Source of the DNA: Nageia nagi
Taxonomy: Eukaryota; Pinophyta
Assembly (NCBI GenBank): GCA_050084985.1
Contig: JBITNC010000001.1
Location: 10,478,001 to 10,542,000, forward strand
DNA length: 64,000 bases
Direction of reading: 5' to 3'
Within the stretch, counting starts at the first letter, position 1; each line of letters opens with the position of its first letter. Of the stretch, positions 24,237 through 36,268 are shown one piece after another. Both the position numbers and the translations under genes were made by a program. Under the pieces are notes generated by a model, which saw nothing but the letters and a program-made list of their open reading frames with translations, was not told the DNA's origin and ran no database searches.

Positions 24237-25846
24237 TGGTTGATCAATAATGGGAGCTTATTGAAGTTGCATCTAACGTGATCGAGTTCATATAATTTGG
24301 ATAGCCATGTTGGTGATGTCAATATTCTTGATGTTAACACATGTTTGTTTGAGGCATGCTTATAAGTCTAAGTGATATTTGACATAATTATTAATAAATA
24401 ATAATATTTTGTAAGGTTATTGATTTCCTTCAATAATACTATGATAATCTCGAGAGAGACTAGTAACAAAAGAAAGTATTTACCAAAATGTATTATATGA
24501 GAATTAACTAAGTAATAATATATTCCATAATTTTGGTAGCCTACCACTTTTCACTTTCAAATTAGGTGACCTTTCAAATCCTACTAGTTTTTTTTTATAA
24601 GTAAATGTATTTTGAATTCAAAGTTATAATATACAAGACCATATCCTCACATATCTTCCTAGAGATTGCTAAAATTGTATTATTATTTTGATTAATAATA
24701 TTAGTGTTCTAATTTGTGAGTTTTCATTCTATCTCTATTATTCTTGAATTCTTTTATTAATACTTACCATTTTAAGTTGTAACCTATTTCTATAAGTAAA
24801 ATTCTTCTCCCCAAATCATTAAGAGAAGAAATATCTTATCTAACTAATCTAGTGTGGTTGTTTTCTTAGTCTTACAATTTTATACCTATTTTTAAAAGTT
24901 ATTATAAATTTTCAAAAAATTATTATAATTATAAATGGTGCTACCATAATTTTAAAATTTGACGGTTTTAAGCTAACATTTTATATTTTATGTATTTTTA
25001 ACATAATTTTTGTTATTTTTTATGAATGCAAATGGCTTGTTTGGTATGAAATATTTTTTATTTTACCTAAGTGATAATTCTCTCTTATAACATTCATAAA
25101 GATATGAAAGTCAAGAATCCACTCATTTCATTTTCCTATTAGGGAAATGGTATCATACTAAAAATATTCATAAAATCAAATATCTCTTATTTGATGATAA
25201 CATGAACTCTTAAGATACCACTTGATAGATCATGAATTACTAAAATTTGATTATTTGGTTTATTGTGATTCAATCAATTAAGTGATATACAAGAGGATGC
25301 TATATTAGAGATGCCTTAGTAGTATGACCAATAAGGTTTCTAAAGCTTACTTGGTTTTAAAAAGCATAATTCAATTTTATATACTGCCTAACAAGGGATA
25401 TGCCTTCTAAGTGGTTTTGGATCATATCACTAAGGAGATTTTGGAGTGGAGAACTCACTATATTTAGGGATGAGAAATGTTGATCCACATTTATCATAAT
25501 ACATATATTTTTTTATTTTGGATCAAGGATTGATATTATTTCTTCTGCAATGCCTCAAGTATGGGGTTACAATCATCTAGATTATAGGAGGTGTCTAAGT
25601 TACCTCTACTATTGATAGGATAGATACCATATATTTTGCATGGGTATCTTTATACAAAGGATAAATAAGTAGGCTACTACTCATATTTTGACCTATTGAG
25701 GAATTTTGGATTGTTATCATCCTAAATAATGTTGGAAAATAAGGTTGATTTTTTTTAATGTTTATTGTTTTATTAGCATATTAGTATTTATTAAAACTAG
25801 GACTAAAATTCCATTTCTCATTAGTTTTGTATGTGTTTACATAGAT
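24237..25846. repeat. 1.6-kb repeat unit, copy B
   Basis: Starts tggttgatcaataatgg. Its first 285 bp recur at 25847-26131 and its remainder matches 17390-18645. The spacing between the 285-bp copies is 1610 bp. Either this is a tandem duplication, or the two 285-bp segments are terminal repeats of an unrecognised element; I see no primer site or polypurine tract to support the second. Confidence 0.75.
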
Positions 25847-26131
25847 TGGTTGATCAACAATGGCAGCATATTGAAGTTGCATGTAACGTGATCAAGAATA
25901 TAGCTTATATAGTCATTTTGATGATGTCACCATGATTGATGGTAACATAAGTTTGTTTTAGGTATGCTTATAAGTCTAAGAGATATTTGACAACATTATT
26001 AATAAATAATCATATTTTGTAAGGTTATCGATTTCCTTCAATAAAACTATGATAATCTTTTAGAGAGACCAATAACAAAAGAAAGGGTTTACCAAAGTGT
26101 ATTATATGAGAATTGACTAAGCAATAATACA
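25847..26131. repeat. partial third copy of the 1.6-kb repeat
   Basis: Starts tggttgatcaacaatgg and follows 24237-24521 to its end, then diverges into DNA without further homology. Confidence 0.75.
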
Positions 26132-27105
26132 TAAGTACTTAACATAATATACTATGATAATAAAAGTCTTTAACTATATAAATAATAGAATATAAAAAAT
26201 AATGAATCATATATTATTATAAAATTAGAATGTGTTATAAACTTATTATGATCTTCTCGCAAATCACTTTAGTAATCTTTGATTATGATATATTGTTATA
26301 GGGATTTTAGGAATATTGTAACAATCATCTCTTATTAGGATGCAATCATCGTGGACCTAGACTTTGACTTCATTGGCTAATATGGTAAATTTATTTACCA
26401 TAATATACAAAATGGTAACTCAAACTAGGAATTAACCTTTGCACAATTTAGGCATTTTCTTTGATGGTTGCATCTCCCTTATAGCAGTTAAACCCCATCC
26501 ATAAAAGATTGGTAGCACTATAATGTTTAAGATGGAGGATCAATATAAGACACATATGCAATAATGAAATTATGTGCTTAATACCATAGAAAATCAAAGA
26601 CCAAATGATTAAATATTAATTATTTTTTAAAGAATAGTATATCTGAAATAAAAGTATCATATGAGAAGTCAAACATTAATGTTCAACAATGAAAAGGTGA
26701 AATTCTTTGAATTTGTACCAAACAATGCATATAAACACATAAAGTGGAGTGGTGGATATCATGATGTGCACATTCTCAAGTTTAAGTTTAGCATTACCTT
26801 CAACATTGTAAAAGTAATGAGTATACAATATATAAAAATATAAAATAAAATCAATATTTAACAACCTGTAAACCTATTGATTTGTAGGATCTATCAAGAA
26901 TTTTTATATATGATTAATATAAAGATAGAAATGGAACTTGAAATGATATCTTCACATCTCACTTCTCTTCCAACTTCCCTAACAAGAGGAGTATAAAAGA
27001 TACATATAGAGAGTATAATAAAGCAACTAAGAGGATGACAAACATTAATAATAGAGAAATATCTAAGAACTCCTCTAAGAACAAAAGGCCAAGCACGTTA
27101 TTCTT
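26132..27105. other. anonymous AT-rich DNA downstream of the UGT pseudogene
   Basis: No reading frame, repeat partner or terminator-like structure stands out. The part next to 27106 would hold the 3' untranslated region of the UGT relic, but no clear polyadenylation signal could be chosen. Confidence 0.45.
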
Positions 27106-28604
27106 CTAGTGTTGAGATGCGAGAAAGTTGAGGAAGGCCTGAAGGCTCTTGTGAGAAGATCCACCCTCCCCAACTGCTTCCTTTCCTAAATCGTTGTGCA
27201 GTGAGTCGGAACTCTTTTCCCTCTTGACATTCAATCATGGCCCTCACAGCCTTCGCTATCTCTTCTCTATCCACTAACCCATCGTCAGATTTCGCTTTCA
27301 AGTTTAATCCAACCCTCCACTGTTGGACGAGAAGCTTGCTGTTGAGGTATTGATCAAACCATTGCGGAAATGCGATCACAGGAACGCCCAAGCTCAGGCT
27401 TTCTGTCGTCGAATTCCATCCGCAATGGCTAATGAATCCTCTCACCGCAGGATGACTCAGCACTGAGAGCTGAGGCGCCCATGGAATTATGAGCATTCTA
27501 TCGTTGCATCGATCCAAGAACTATGGAGGGAAAATGTCGAAGGCAGTTTTGCCGTGAAGAAGATCGAACATGACCACCCACAGAATGAACTGCCCACTCT
27601 CCAACAAACCCATCGCGACCTTCTCCAGTTGGGATTCAGAAATGTTTACGAGGCTGCCGAACGACACATGAAGAACTGAGAATTGGGGCTTGCAATCCAG
27701 CCATCCGATGCAGTTGGAGGCCTTGAAGAGGCTCGAATTCAGCAGTTATCATCGGATGAGACCTTGTGATTGTCGCCCTCTCTATCCTTGAAAAGAGCAA
27801 GGGGGCGCAACGGACCAATGCAAGTAATGGGAGCTACATCTTGGATTGCATCGCTTGCTTGCCTTTCCAGCTCATACACGCTATTTTCGATCACCCAATC
27901 GGCTTCACCGAGTAATTTGAACTGGCAGAAGATAAGGTGAAGCACAAAATCAGAGGCTTGCCCTTTCTGAATGAATGATGGAAGGTCCTTGGGATCCATT
28001 GTTGGAAGTCCTTCTATGTATTCTATTTTATCTGCACGTACCCACAAAACATATCAGATTACAACTCCATATCCACACACTTTATCAGCCTAATCAATGA
28101 AGAGAAAGCAAACCTGAGTCCCTTGGGGGAAGTGGCCGTTGGCAATGATATCAGAGAGATGAGCGTAGAAAACGTAGGCAGCGACAGACTGCGTCCAGAA
28201 GAAAACCCATGGAAGGTTGAACTTCCTGGCAACTCCCAACTTCCATGGAAGGAAGGAGTCGGCAATCAAACATGAAATGGGAGGGTGTCCGTTGTGCTGC
28301 AAGTCTTGTATGAGCTCCTCCAGAGCGTCTCCCATTCTGTCCACACTCCTCGCGAATTGCGCGAAATTGGCCGAGCGATCATAATCGAGTTGCAATCCAT
28401 CCGATATCTTCTCCCAACGAATATTTGCGGAGTAGGAATCCCATCCCAAATTTGGAGAGGCTTTAGACATTCGAGCATGGGTGTAGTGTGTGTTAACAAA
28501 GGTGACGAGGACACCATTTGAGGCCAAATTCTGAGCAAGCATCGCCATGGGGTTGATATGCCTCTGCAATGTATGCGAAACAAGCAATGCATGCCCACAT
28601 CCAT
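27106..28604 (-). pseudogene. family-1 UDP-glycosyltransferase (UGT), two exons, inactivated
   Basis: Plant UGTs move sugar from UDP-sugars to small molecules in the cytosol. Exon 1 (28114-28604) has the catalytic His in the N-terminal motif (QRHINPM, usually QGHINP) and an Asp in CLIADSFLPW. Exon 2 (27106-28031) holds an unbroken 44-residue sugar-donor (PSPG) box, from WAPQLSVLSHP through HCGWNSTTES to FPQWFDQ; the final Gln usually goes with glucose. The summed exons (~472 codons) fit the family. Lesions: a frame change near the start (about 28590), a one-base phase mismatch across the 82-bp intron (28032-28113, GT...AG), a frame change at about 27735-27744, TAG at 27521-27523 where FPPEFLDR normally has Glu, and a frame change near 27183. 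The longer frame starting at 28695 runs into a tandem repeat and is not the true start. Confidence 0.92.
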
Positions 28605-28660
28605 CTCCTTTCCTTTCAGTGTCGTGCTTCTCCCACCACAAACAAGGCAACTTCAAGTTG

Positions 28661-29175
28661 GAGAACTTGTAGTTAGTTTGAGGGGTGGTTGGCAAAGTTC
28701 ACAATATTCGATTAAGTCCATAACATTCTATATATACCACATATTTGATATACAATTTGAAATGTTAGGACTTGTAGTTACTATTTGAAGGGTAGTTATC
28801 AAGGTTGATAACATTCAATTGAATACAAAGAGTTTGTAACATTTGATATATATCACATGTTTGATATCAAATGTTACATCACATAATAATAATAGAATTT
28901 GTAGGTAGTATTTGAAGGGTATTTGGCAAGTTTGATAATATTCAATTGAATACAAGAAGTTCATAACATTTGATATACATCATATATTTGATATCAAATG
29001 TTATCATCATATACTTTTTGAAAGGTATTTGGCAAGGTTGATGACATTCAATTGAATACTATTTTGAATGGTATTTGACAAGGTCGATGACATTCAATTA
29101 AATACTATTTTGAATGGTATTTGGCAAGGTTTATGACATTCAATTGAATCAAATATTATCATCATATAATAATAA
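28661..29175. repeat. tandem array at the 5' end of the UGT pseudogene
   Basis: Three diverged ~110-120-bp units start near 28661, 28768 and 28890, built on gtatttgaagggtatttggc, then aaggttgataacattcaatt and catatttgatatcaaatg. About three short units follow to 29175, repeating tattttgaatggtatttggc. Each long unit carries the near-palindrome tttgatatcaaa. The array lies where the promoter and 5' leader of the UGT would be. Confidence 0.8.
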
Positions 29176-29231
29176 TATGATTACTCAAAAAATGTATCCA
29201 ACCATGAATACTAAAAAAGTTAAAAATATAT

Positions 29232-29791
29232 ACAAAAATATATACATCTTGGGATAAAAATACCATTTCATACCGTCATAAATTTGAACATGTAATATGC
29301 CCACCAAAATAAATTAGACAAGTTAGTCTACACTTGCCTTACCACTTACCACCCTAACAATTAGCCTTATGGGTGGGTAAAGCCCAAATTCTAATGAAGT
29401 TAAATAAAATAACAAAATATGATACAATATTTCTTAAAAGAGAATGCAAGTTGATATCCTATTCCTTCACCTACATAAAAGGAAACCTACAAAATTTATC
29501 GTATTTGGAGGAATAGGGAACAAATCATCCAATATTATATGATTTCTATTGTTAATCATCTAGTAGAGAATGATTATCTTTGCAAATCACCCCAATTGAA
29601 ATAAATTTCTTCTAGTTAAGCTTCTCAAGATTCTGCTTGGTAGAGTCATTAGAATTGTTCCCATGGATAACTTGATCAAATTTAGGACAAAGGACCATCT
29701 AAATTAAAACTCCTTAATAAACCACAAGAACATATATAGAATTCATAAAAACAACATAAAATATACTTAATATCAAGAAAATGCTAATAGG
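29232..29791. repeat. dispersed repeat, copy 2
   Basis: Partner of 16132-16703 in the same orientation, about 13 kb away. Small insertions, such as acttaccaccctaac-type duplication near 29345, distinguish it. LINE coding sequence begins shortly after its end. Confidence 0.75.
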
Positions 29792-29869
29792 GGAAAATAA
29801 ATGATTCTCAATCGATAGAAACATACTCATGTTATAAAATTTAGTTGCATTTGGTAAAACCCTTTTTAA

Positions 29870-31180
29870 ATCCTACAAATGATTTTAGTAATTTTTCTAG
29901 TTCTCTTATGGTAGCTAGTCTAGGAGGAGGCTCCTCCCCTCCTTTGCAACCCTCTTACAGATATGCTGCATCAAATTGACCTACTGGCTCATTTAGTCGA
30001 AACCCCATTCTAACTATATGTGAAAATTCCCCTTTAGTACCTCAATCATTGACCATCATTTGAATGAAGTAGGATGTCTACTAGTTGAAAAGGAAATGCC
30101 TATCATTAAAATTAAAAGATCAAGTATCAACAATGAGATCTATCTTCCATTGAATCCAAAGGATTCATATGCCCCTAAATCTGGGAATACACCCTCATCT
30201 AGTCCTATTTATTGAATCTTGGATCAACAAAAACTTGAATTCGGATGGTAGGTTAAGCGTCAACTAATACTCCCCTAGCTATTTTCTAGAATTCTTTAAT
30301 TTTAAGGATGAAAAAGTCTTGATCTTTTAAAGAGGACCTTGATTTTTTAGAAAAGTCGATCTATCTATGAAACCATGATATATTAATTTAAAGCCAACCA
30401 TAGAGCTCCCCTCCATAGCTCCTTTTGTGGTAATATTATATGATATTCCACCTAAGCTTTAGAAAGAATCAAATTTTGAAGTAATTAGAAACTCCTTAGG
30501 TATGTTTATTTGTGACTCAGATAGAACTCAATCATTCACAAATATATCATATACTAGGATATGTGTGAGCCTTAACCTTCTTCATCCTTCACCATAGTAA
30601 ATAAAAATTAAGGATAAGCTTACAAATTGGATTATGCTCCTCAACTTTGAAAATATCCCCTTCCATTACAAAGTCTTCCATGAATATGGTCAACTAGCTA
30701 GAACCTTGCCTCACGATTCTAACTCAAAAGAAAATACTACCTAGAAGGAGAATAATTCCAACAATCAAAAAGGAAAAACACTCAATGCAAATAGGCAGTC
30801 CGTTCTTAGAAGAACCAAAGTTTGAACCACTTCTAATTCCTTTAACCTTTATAATAACTACCTATAGAACCATCTTCTCAGGATGAGGCTAAACTAATTA
30901 TTCCTTCTAACAAATAATCACCCAACCACCCTTGCAATCTAACATCCCATCCTTCACCAAAGCATGCCAAAACATGAACCAACATATGGATCATAAATCT
31001 GATCAAGAAACCCTACAATCCAACTAGCTCCCTCGATTCCTCATATTCCCTCTCATCCACCCAAGCTCCAAATTGCATCCTAGCCCCCTGCGCTGCAGCC
31101 TACTAAAAATCATAAGAAACCATGCAATACAACCTCAAATAAACTAAATATAGCAATGGATGGCCATGAGAAAAGGAAAT
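29870..31180 (+). pseudogene. L1-type LINE ORF1 remnant
   Basis: Plant L1 ORF1 encodes an RNA-binding protein. Through many stops, the plus strand keeps the DUF4283-like order: FFNFKDEKVLIF, a GPWFF-like block (GP-FFRK), INLKPTIELPSIAP, then VVILYDIPPKL in place of the usual V-W-V-x-L-x-x-I-P. It continues with SLGMFICDSDRTQSF and ends with the knuckle-like stretch NFENIPFHYKVFHEYGQLARTLPHD, whose usual Cys residues are lost. The left limit is approximate. ORF2 follows on the same strand. Confidence 0.75.
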
Positions 31181-31284
31181 TTTAATATTCTAATAAGATA
31201 ATTTGAATGTAAAGAGTAACAAAAGAAATCAAATATGGCTCCCAGATGATGTTGAACAACAATTTGGCTATTAAATGCATAAAG

Positions 31285-32192
31285 TAACTCATGAAGATCA
31301 TATCCTAGAATATAAGGGGGTTCAAATCCCCTTCAACAATCAAGGATGTAAATTCTATAATCAAAAAAGAGAATCTCTCTATTCTTTATTTCCAATAATC
31401 AAATTTTTTTTATTCATTTTGGCCTAGAAGTATAGTTATATACTATGACTTAGTTGGACACACATGTGTCCTCCTCACTCTTTGGGATAACTCCAAAGTT
31501 GCATGCTCATTATTGTTCAAAAATTCTTTCTATTTAGCAATCCATATTTGTTTCCTCTAGTTAAGCATCCTTTTATATCTTCTGAATGTGTATGGCCTCC
31601 AAACTACAAAAGGATAATTTGTTCCTTGGAACCATATCTCACAATGGGTAACATTACAAGAAGATTTCCTGATTATTTTTGGTGGAGACTTCAATACTAT
31701 TAGGAATATTAATGAAAAACAAGGAGGCATAAGAAATTAAATCAAAAAGTTCATGACTTTAATGCTATTATAGATGACTTAAACCTGCATGAAACTTTTT
31801 GTGTGAGGGGCTTATTCACATGGTAAAATAAGAGGTCAAACAAAGAGAAGATGCTTGAAAAAATAGATCATTTTCTTACAACCAAGACTTAGCTTGAGAG
31901 GGACATTCTAACCCAATCAAAGATCCTTCCATATGTAGGCTCTACCCAGTGGCTCATATAGTTATGCCTAGAAATCTTTAGTTGTCCTAAACTATTTTCC
32001 TTCATATTTGAAAAGATGTGACTCCTTAATGATGATTTTATAAATCTAGTGGAATTATGGTGGAAAGAGGAATAAGAAATTTATGGAAAGAAGATATACA
32101 AAGTTTCTATCAAACTCCATATACTGAAAGGCAAGATCAAGGAATGGAATAAGAAACAATTTGGTGAAATCCATTCCTCCAAACCTAAACTA
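31285..32192 (+). pseudogene. L1-type LINE ORF2, endonuclease part
   Basis: ORF2 of L1 elements carries an apurinic endonuclease and a reverse transcriptase. The plus strand shows the endonuclease start (ENIRGFKSPSTIKDV, usually WNIRG) and the strongly conserved FGGDFNTIRN...EKQGG block at about 31676-31730. The DDLNLHETFCVRGLFTW and KIDHF motifs of the C-terminal half follow. Stops and shifts are frequent. The gene is cut at 32192 by a copia insertion (target site aacta) and resumes at 39692. Confidence 0.82.
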
Positions 32193-32658
32193 TGAAAGAG
32201 ATGAAACCTCCTACACCCAATATCACCTTGGAGTATTCTTCTACTTTTAAGAAACAACTCAAGATACAAACACTTAATCATACACAAGTGAGATAATCAT
32301 GTATAGTGGTTCCTCTCAATCAAGAGAGTACTCCACTCTAAGTTAGATTCTATTACTTATCAAGACTCATAAAACTCTCTTACAACATTAGAATTCTCTC
32401 CTATCAACCTACACTCTAAGAGCATAACAATACTTCAAAATCATGTATTTTACAACAAGATAAAACCCTCTATTTATAGGAGAGATCCCCACCTTAACTC
32501 ACCTTTTAGCCCAAGGTTTACATCAGGTAAGAATGGGCAAGTTGTATTTGTTTAATTCTTAAATACTAAAAAGGTATTTATAAATACTTTTAGTATTTAT
32601 ATGAATTAAGTGAAACACATTTTAGATACCAAATAATAATGCATTAGAAATTCTAACA
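32193..32658 (-). repeat. copia 3' LTR
   Basis: 466 bp, from TG at 32193 to CA at 32658. TATA box on minus at 32470-32479, stem-loop at 32306-32336. It is followed by the polypurine tract (plus cttccccttaa, 32659-32669). Confidence 0.88.
32306..32336 (-). promoter_or_regulatory. conserved LTR stem-loop, CTCTC/GAGAG version
   Basis: The minus strand reads GTGGAGTACTCTC, a TTGATT loop, then GAGAGGAACCAC. Both stem arms changed together relative to the CTCC/GGAG form, keeping the pairing. Confidence 0.7.
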
Positions 32659-32692
32659 CTTCCCCTTAATGCAATATTGGGTAGGAGTAGAG

Positions 32693-32696
<4 letters not shown>

Positions 32697-32724
<28 letters not shown>
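32697..32724. repeat. GA microsatellite
   Basis: About 13 GA units in the 3' untranslated region, 40 bp inside the 3' LTR. The element at 47095 has a shorter agagagaga run at the matching place (about 47609). Confidence 0.9.
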
Positions 32725-32728
<4 letters not shown>

Positions 32729-33079
32729 TCCTCCATGATAGATATAATTGAAGGTAAGAACTTTACATCAACCATAAATAGTTTTAAAGTACAAAAATTA
32801 GTCTTCAATAACAAGTTGATATGATGAGCCTACATACTCGAAGTAAGTAACTTGCAATCTCAAAGAGAAACCTGTAAGCTACAAGTAGCTTATACACAAG
32901 ATCAATTAGATGCATCATACATTCATATCAAAATATAATGAATCAAATAATACCATCCATAAACTTATCAAATGGTGCACTATAAGTCATTACAAAGATG
33001 CCAAGAAAACTCAGTCACTTGGTGTATAATAAACATATGTGTTGATCATCATTATCAAAAAAATAAGATATACATTCAA

Positions 33080-33275
33080 TTATGCACATACTAATTCTTC
33101 ACACATGGATAACTAAATAATGCCAATATACACATACTAGTTCCTCACACATGGATAACTAAATACTGCAAGAAGTGTACAGACAAGTTCATCTCATGTA
33201 GATAACTAAACAATGCCAACATGCACATACTAGCTCCTCACACATGGAGAACCAAAAAATAAAAGTGTACACAAA
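33080..33275 (-). repeat. 3'-UTR minisatellite of the 32193 element
   Basis: Four to five diverged ~45-50-bp units contain cacatactagttcctcacac followed by atggataactaaat. It sits in the same place as the 50-bp array at 48056-48495 of the younger element and is related to it in wording. Confidence 0.7.
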
Positions 33276-33359
33276 GATCAACACTGTATAGCCAAAATAT
33301 CCTCATAGGGGTGAATTTGTCATCACAAAAAAATGAATTCAACAAGAATTCAAACTTCA

Positions 33360-36260
33360 CTCCCCCTTGAAGGAAACTTCACTAGCCCGAGAAATCCCCA
33401 AAGCTTGCTAAACTGAGTGTCTAAAAGGGGCTTGGTGAATAAATTAGCAGGTTTTTAGTTCAATGGACAATACTGAAGCTGTAAGGTTTCATCCAAAGCT
33501 TTCTCTCTGATGAAATGGGCTTGGATTTCAATGTATTTTATTCTTTCATGTAACATGAGGTTCTTAGGCAAAGAAATGGTTGATTGATTTTTTGAATATA
33601 TCAAGGATGGGCCAACCTGTTCATACCCAATTTCTTTTAGAATACGTTTGAGCCAAATTGCTTCTTAGGTTGTAATAATCATAGCTATATATTCTAATTT
33701 CATGGTGGATAAAGTGATTGTAGGATACGTCTTGGAATACCAAGAGATAGCACTTGATCCAATATTAAACACATAATTGAAAGTGGATTTCTTATCATCT
33801 TTGTCACCCCCATAGTCAGAATCAAATAACCTTGAGAGAACAAAGAAAGCCAACTTGGTAAACTTGAGGGAAAAATCCTTTGTGCTTGCAATATACATCA
33901 AAATATTTTTATCAGCATGAATATGCTCAACATAAGGCTTTTGCATAAATCTTACCATCAAATTCACTACATAGGAAATATCTAGCCTAGAGATAGTCAA
34001 ATAAAGAAGACTACCAATAAGCTACATGTACTTTGTATTAGCTTTCAACTAAGAGTTTGAGCTAGTCTTAAGCTTGATTCCAAAAGCAATGGGAATAGCC
34101 ACAGGATTACACTTCTCCATCCCAAATTTTTGCAAAATATTTGAGACATATTTGAACTAACTAAGATAGGTACAATCATCACATTGATACTCTTGCATAC
34201 CAAGGTAATAGTGTAAGATACCAAGATCAGTCATCTCATATTCTACCTTAAGTTTGGTTATGCACTCATTTGTGATCACCATATTATTTCCTATGATCAA
34301 AAGATCATCCACATAGAGAAGAATTAAGACCAAATATTTTCTTTTGTTGAGCACATAAAGATCTAAATCTAAGTAGCATTTGAAGAACCCAATAGTCTTA
34401 AAATAAGCTAAAATCTTCTTGTAGCATACTTTTAGTGCTTGCTTAATTCCATACAAAAATTTCTTTAGCTTGCATACATGGGACTCTTTCCCTTGCACAA
34501 AAAACCCTTTTGGTTGACTCATAAAGATTTCAACATATAAGACACCATTGAGAAATGCACTCTTTATACCAAGCTAAAGTACCATCCAACCTTGAGCTGC
34601 AAAAAAGGTAAGGATCAATCTGACTGTATCCATATTTACTACTAGTGCAAACATTTCCTCATAATCAATGCCATACATTTGAGCAAAACCCTTAACCACC
34701 AACCTTGCCTTATATTTCTCAATTTCACCCTCTGAATTGTACTTGATCTTATAGATCTACTTGTTCTCAATTATATTCTTTAAGGATGAATATGGAACTA
34801 ATTCCCAAGTTTTAATTTTTATAAGCGCTTCATATTCTAACTTCATGGTATTCATCCAACAAGCACATTTAGATGCCTCTTTAGAGGTTGAAGGCTCATT
34901 ATGATTCTTGATTTTAGAAGGGAGAGACTTATTCAAAGTCATGCTTCTAGTTATCCTCTGAGTTGGAGAATTTTACTCTTGAGGTAACTTATCTAAAGAT
35001 ATATCTAACCACTTAGGAATTTTTGAAAAGTCTTTAAACACTTCACTTTAATAAGATCCATTAGAAACCTCATTGAATTTGACATCCCTTAAAATAAAAA
35101 TTCCTTTTGTTGAAGGAGAGTAGAGTCTATACCCTCTATGTTGACTGTCATAACCCACAAAGATGCATTTTTCTAACTTATTATCCAAATTCTTCATTTT
35201 CTCATAAACTATGAAGGAAAATGCTTCATATCCAAAGAACTTTTAATGTGAGATATCAATTTTCTTTCTTCTTTATGCCTCATATGGAGTTTTCCCTTCA
35301 AATTCTTATGTGGGACATATATTCAAGGTGTAGATAGCAGTGCTAACAATGTCATTCCATAAAAACTTAGGAAGATTTTCCATCATGCATCTAGCCATCT
35401 CGATTATGGTCTTATTCTTCCTTTCAATAACACCATTTTGTTGAGGAGTATAAGGGATAATAAACTCCCTTTTGATCCCATGATTTACACAAAATTCATT
35501 GAACTCATTGCTTATGTATTCAGCTCCATTATCTGACCTTAGGATATTGATCATAACATTGGTTTGATTTTCAACAAAGGCCATGAACTCCTTAAACATA
35601 TCAAAGGTTTGATCTTTATGCTCTATTAAATACCCAAAAGTCATCCTACTAAAATTATAAATAAATGTAAGGACACAAGATGCTCCTCCAAGAGACTTAG
35701 TTTGAAAAAGATCCATCAAATCTGAGTATATTAATTGGATAGGTAAAGATGCCCTAATTGCCTTGTCCTTCTCAAATTTTTACCTTTTCATTCTCCATAT
35801 GATGCAATTTTCATAAAGGCCAATTGAGGCAATCCTTTCACAAAATCTTGATCCTTCATGAGTTGAATAATTTTCTTGTTTAAGTGAACTAAATGTTGAT
35901 GCCAAAGGTTTCCTTCAGAACATACATTTGAGGTAAGGCACAACTTAGTAGGCACTTGATCAACTATGTACAGAACATTCTTAATCGAACCTTTTATCAA
36001 GGTGGAAAACTCTTTTTGTAAGCTCCAAGACTTCGAATTGAACTCAAAGGTATATTCCTTTCTTGTAATTTGAATAATTGATAAAAGATTCATCCTTAAC
36101 TTAGCTACAAAGAGCACATCTTCAATTACCTTCCATGCATCAAGATGCTTCCAATCCTTTGAACTTCTAGCATAGAGTTATCACCTATTACTACTGCATT
36201 CTTCTTATATTTATGAAACTTTTTAAACTTATTCCTTTCAAAGCTCATATGATTAGTGCA
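33360..36260 (-). pseudogene. copia pol remnant: protease, integrase, RT, RNase H
   Basis: Minus-strand pieces in order. The protease site WVVDSGCTNHM (about 36240-36280) is intact. The GAG-pre/zinc region (35788-36117) has LWHQHLVHLNKK. The integrase core (35306-35719) has RSDNGAEY and PQQNGVIERKN, two of the three catalytic acids. RT (34157-34942) has FLYGIKQALKVCYKK and YVDDLLIIGN. RNase H (33665-34000) has DSDYGGDKDDKKST and TMKLEYIAM, where the catalytic TEAE motif has become MKLE. Pol ends at a purine tract at 33360-33368. Many stops separate the pieces. Confidence 0.88.
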
Positions 36261-36268
36261 ACCTGAAT

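Noticed and set aside
24237-26131. TRIM-type small LTR element
   Set aside because: The 285-bp direct repeats fit in size, but no primer-binding site or polypurine tract adjoins them and no target duplication could be shown, so it is listed as a repeat only.
28090-28695. UGT start at 28695 (201-codon frame)
   Set aside because: The first part overlaps the upstream tandem repeat and does not resemble a UGT N-terminus; the end includes intron sequence up to a stop.
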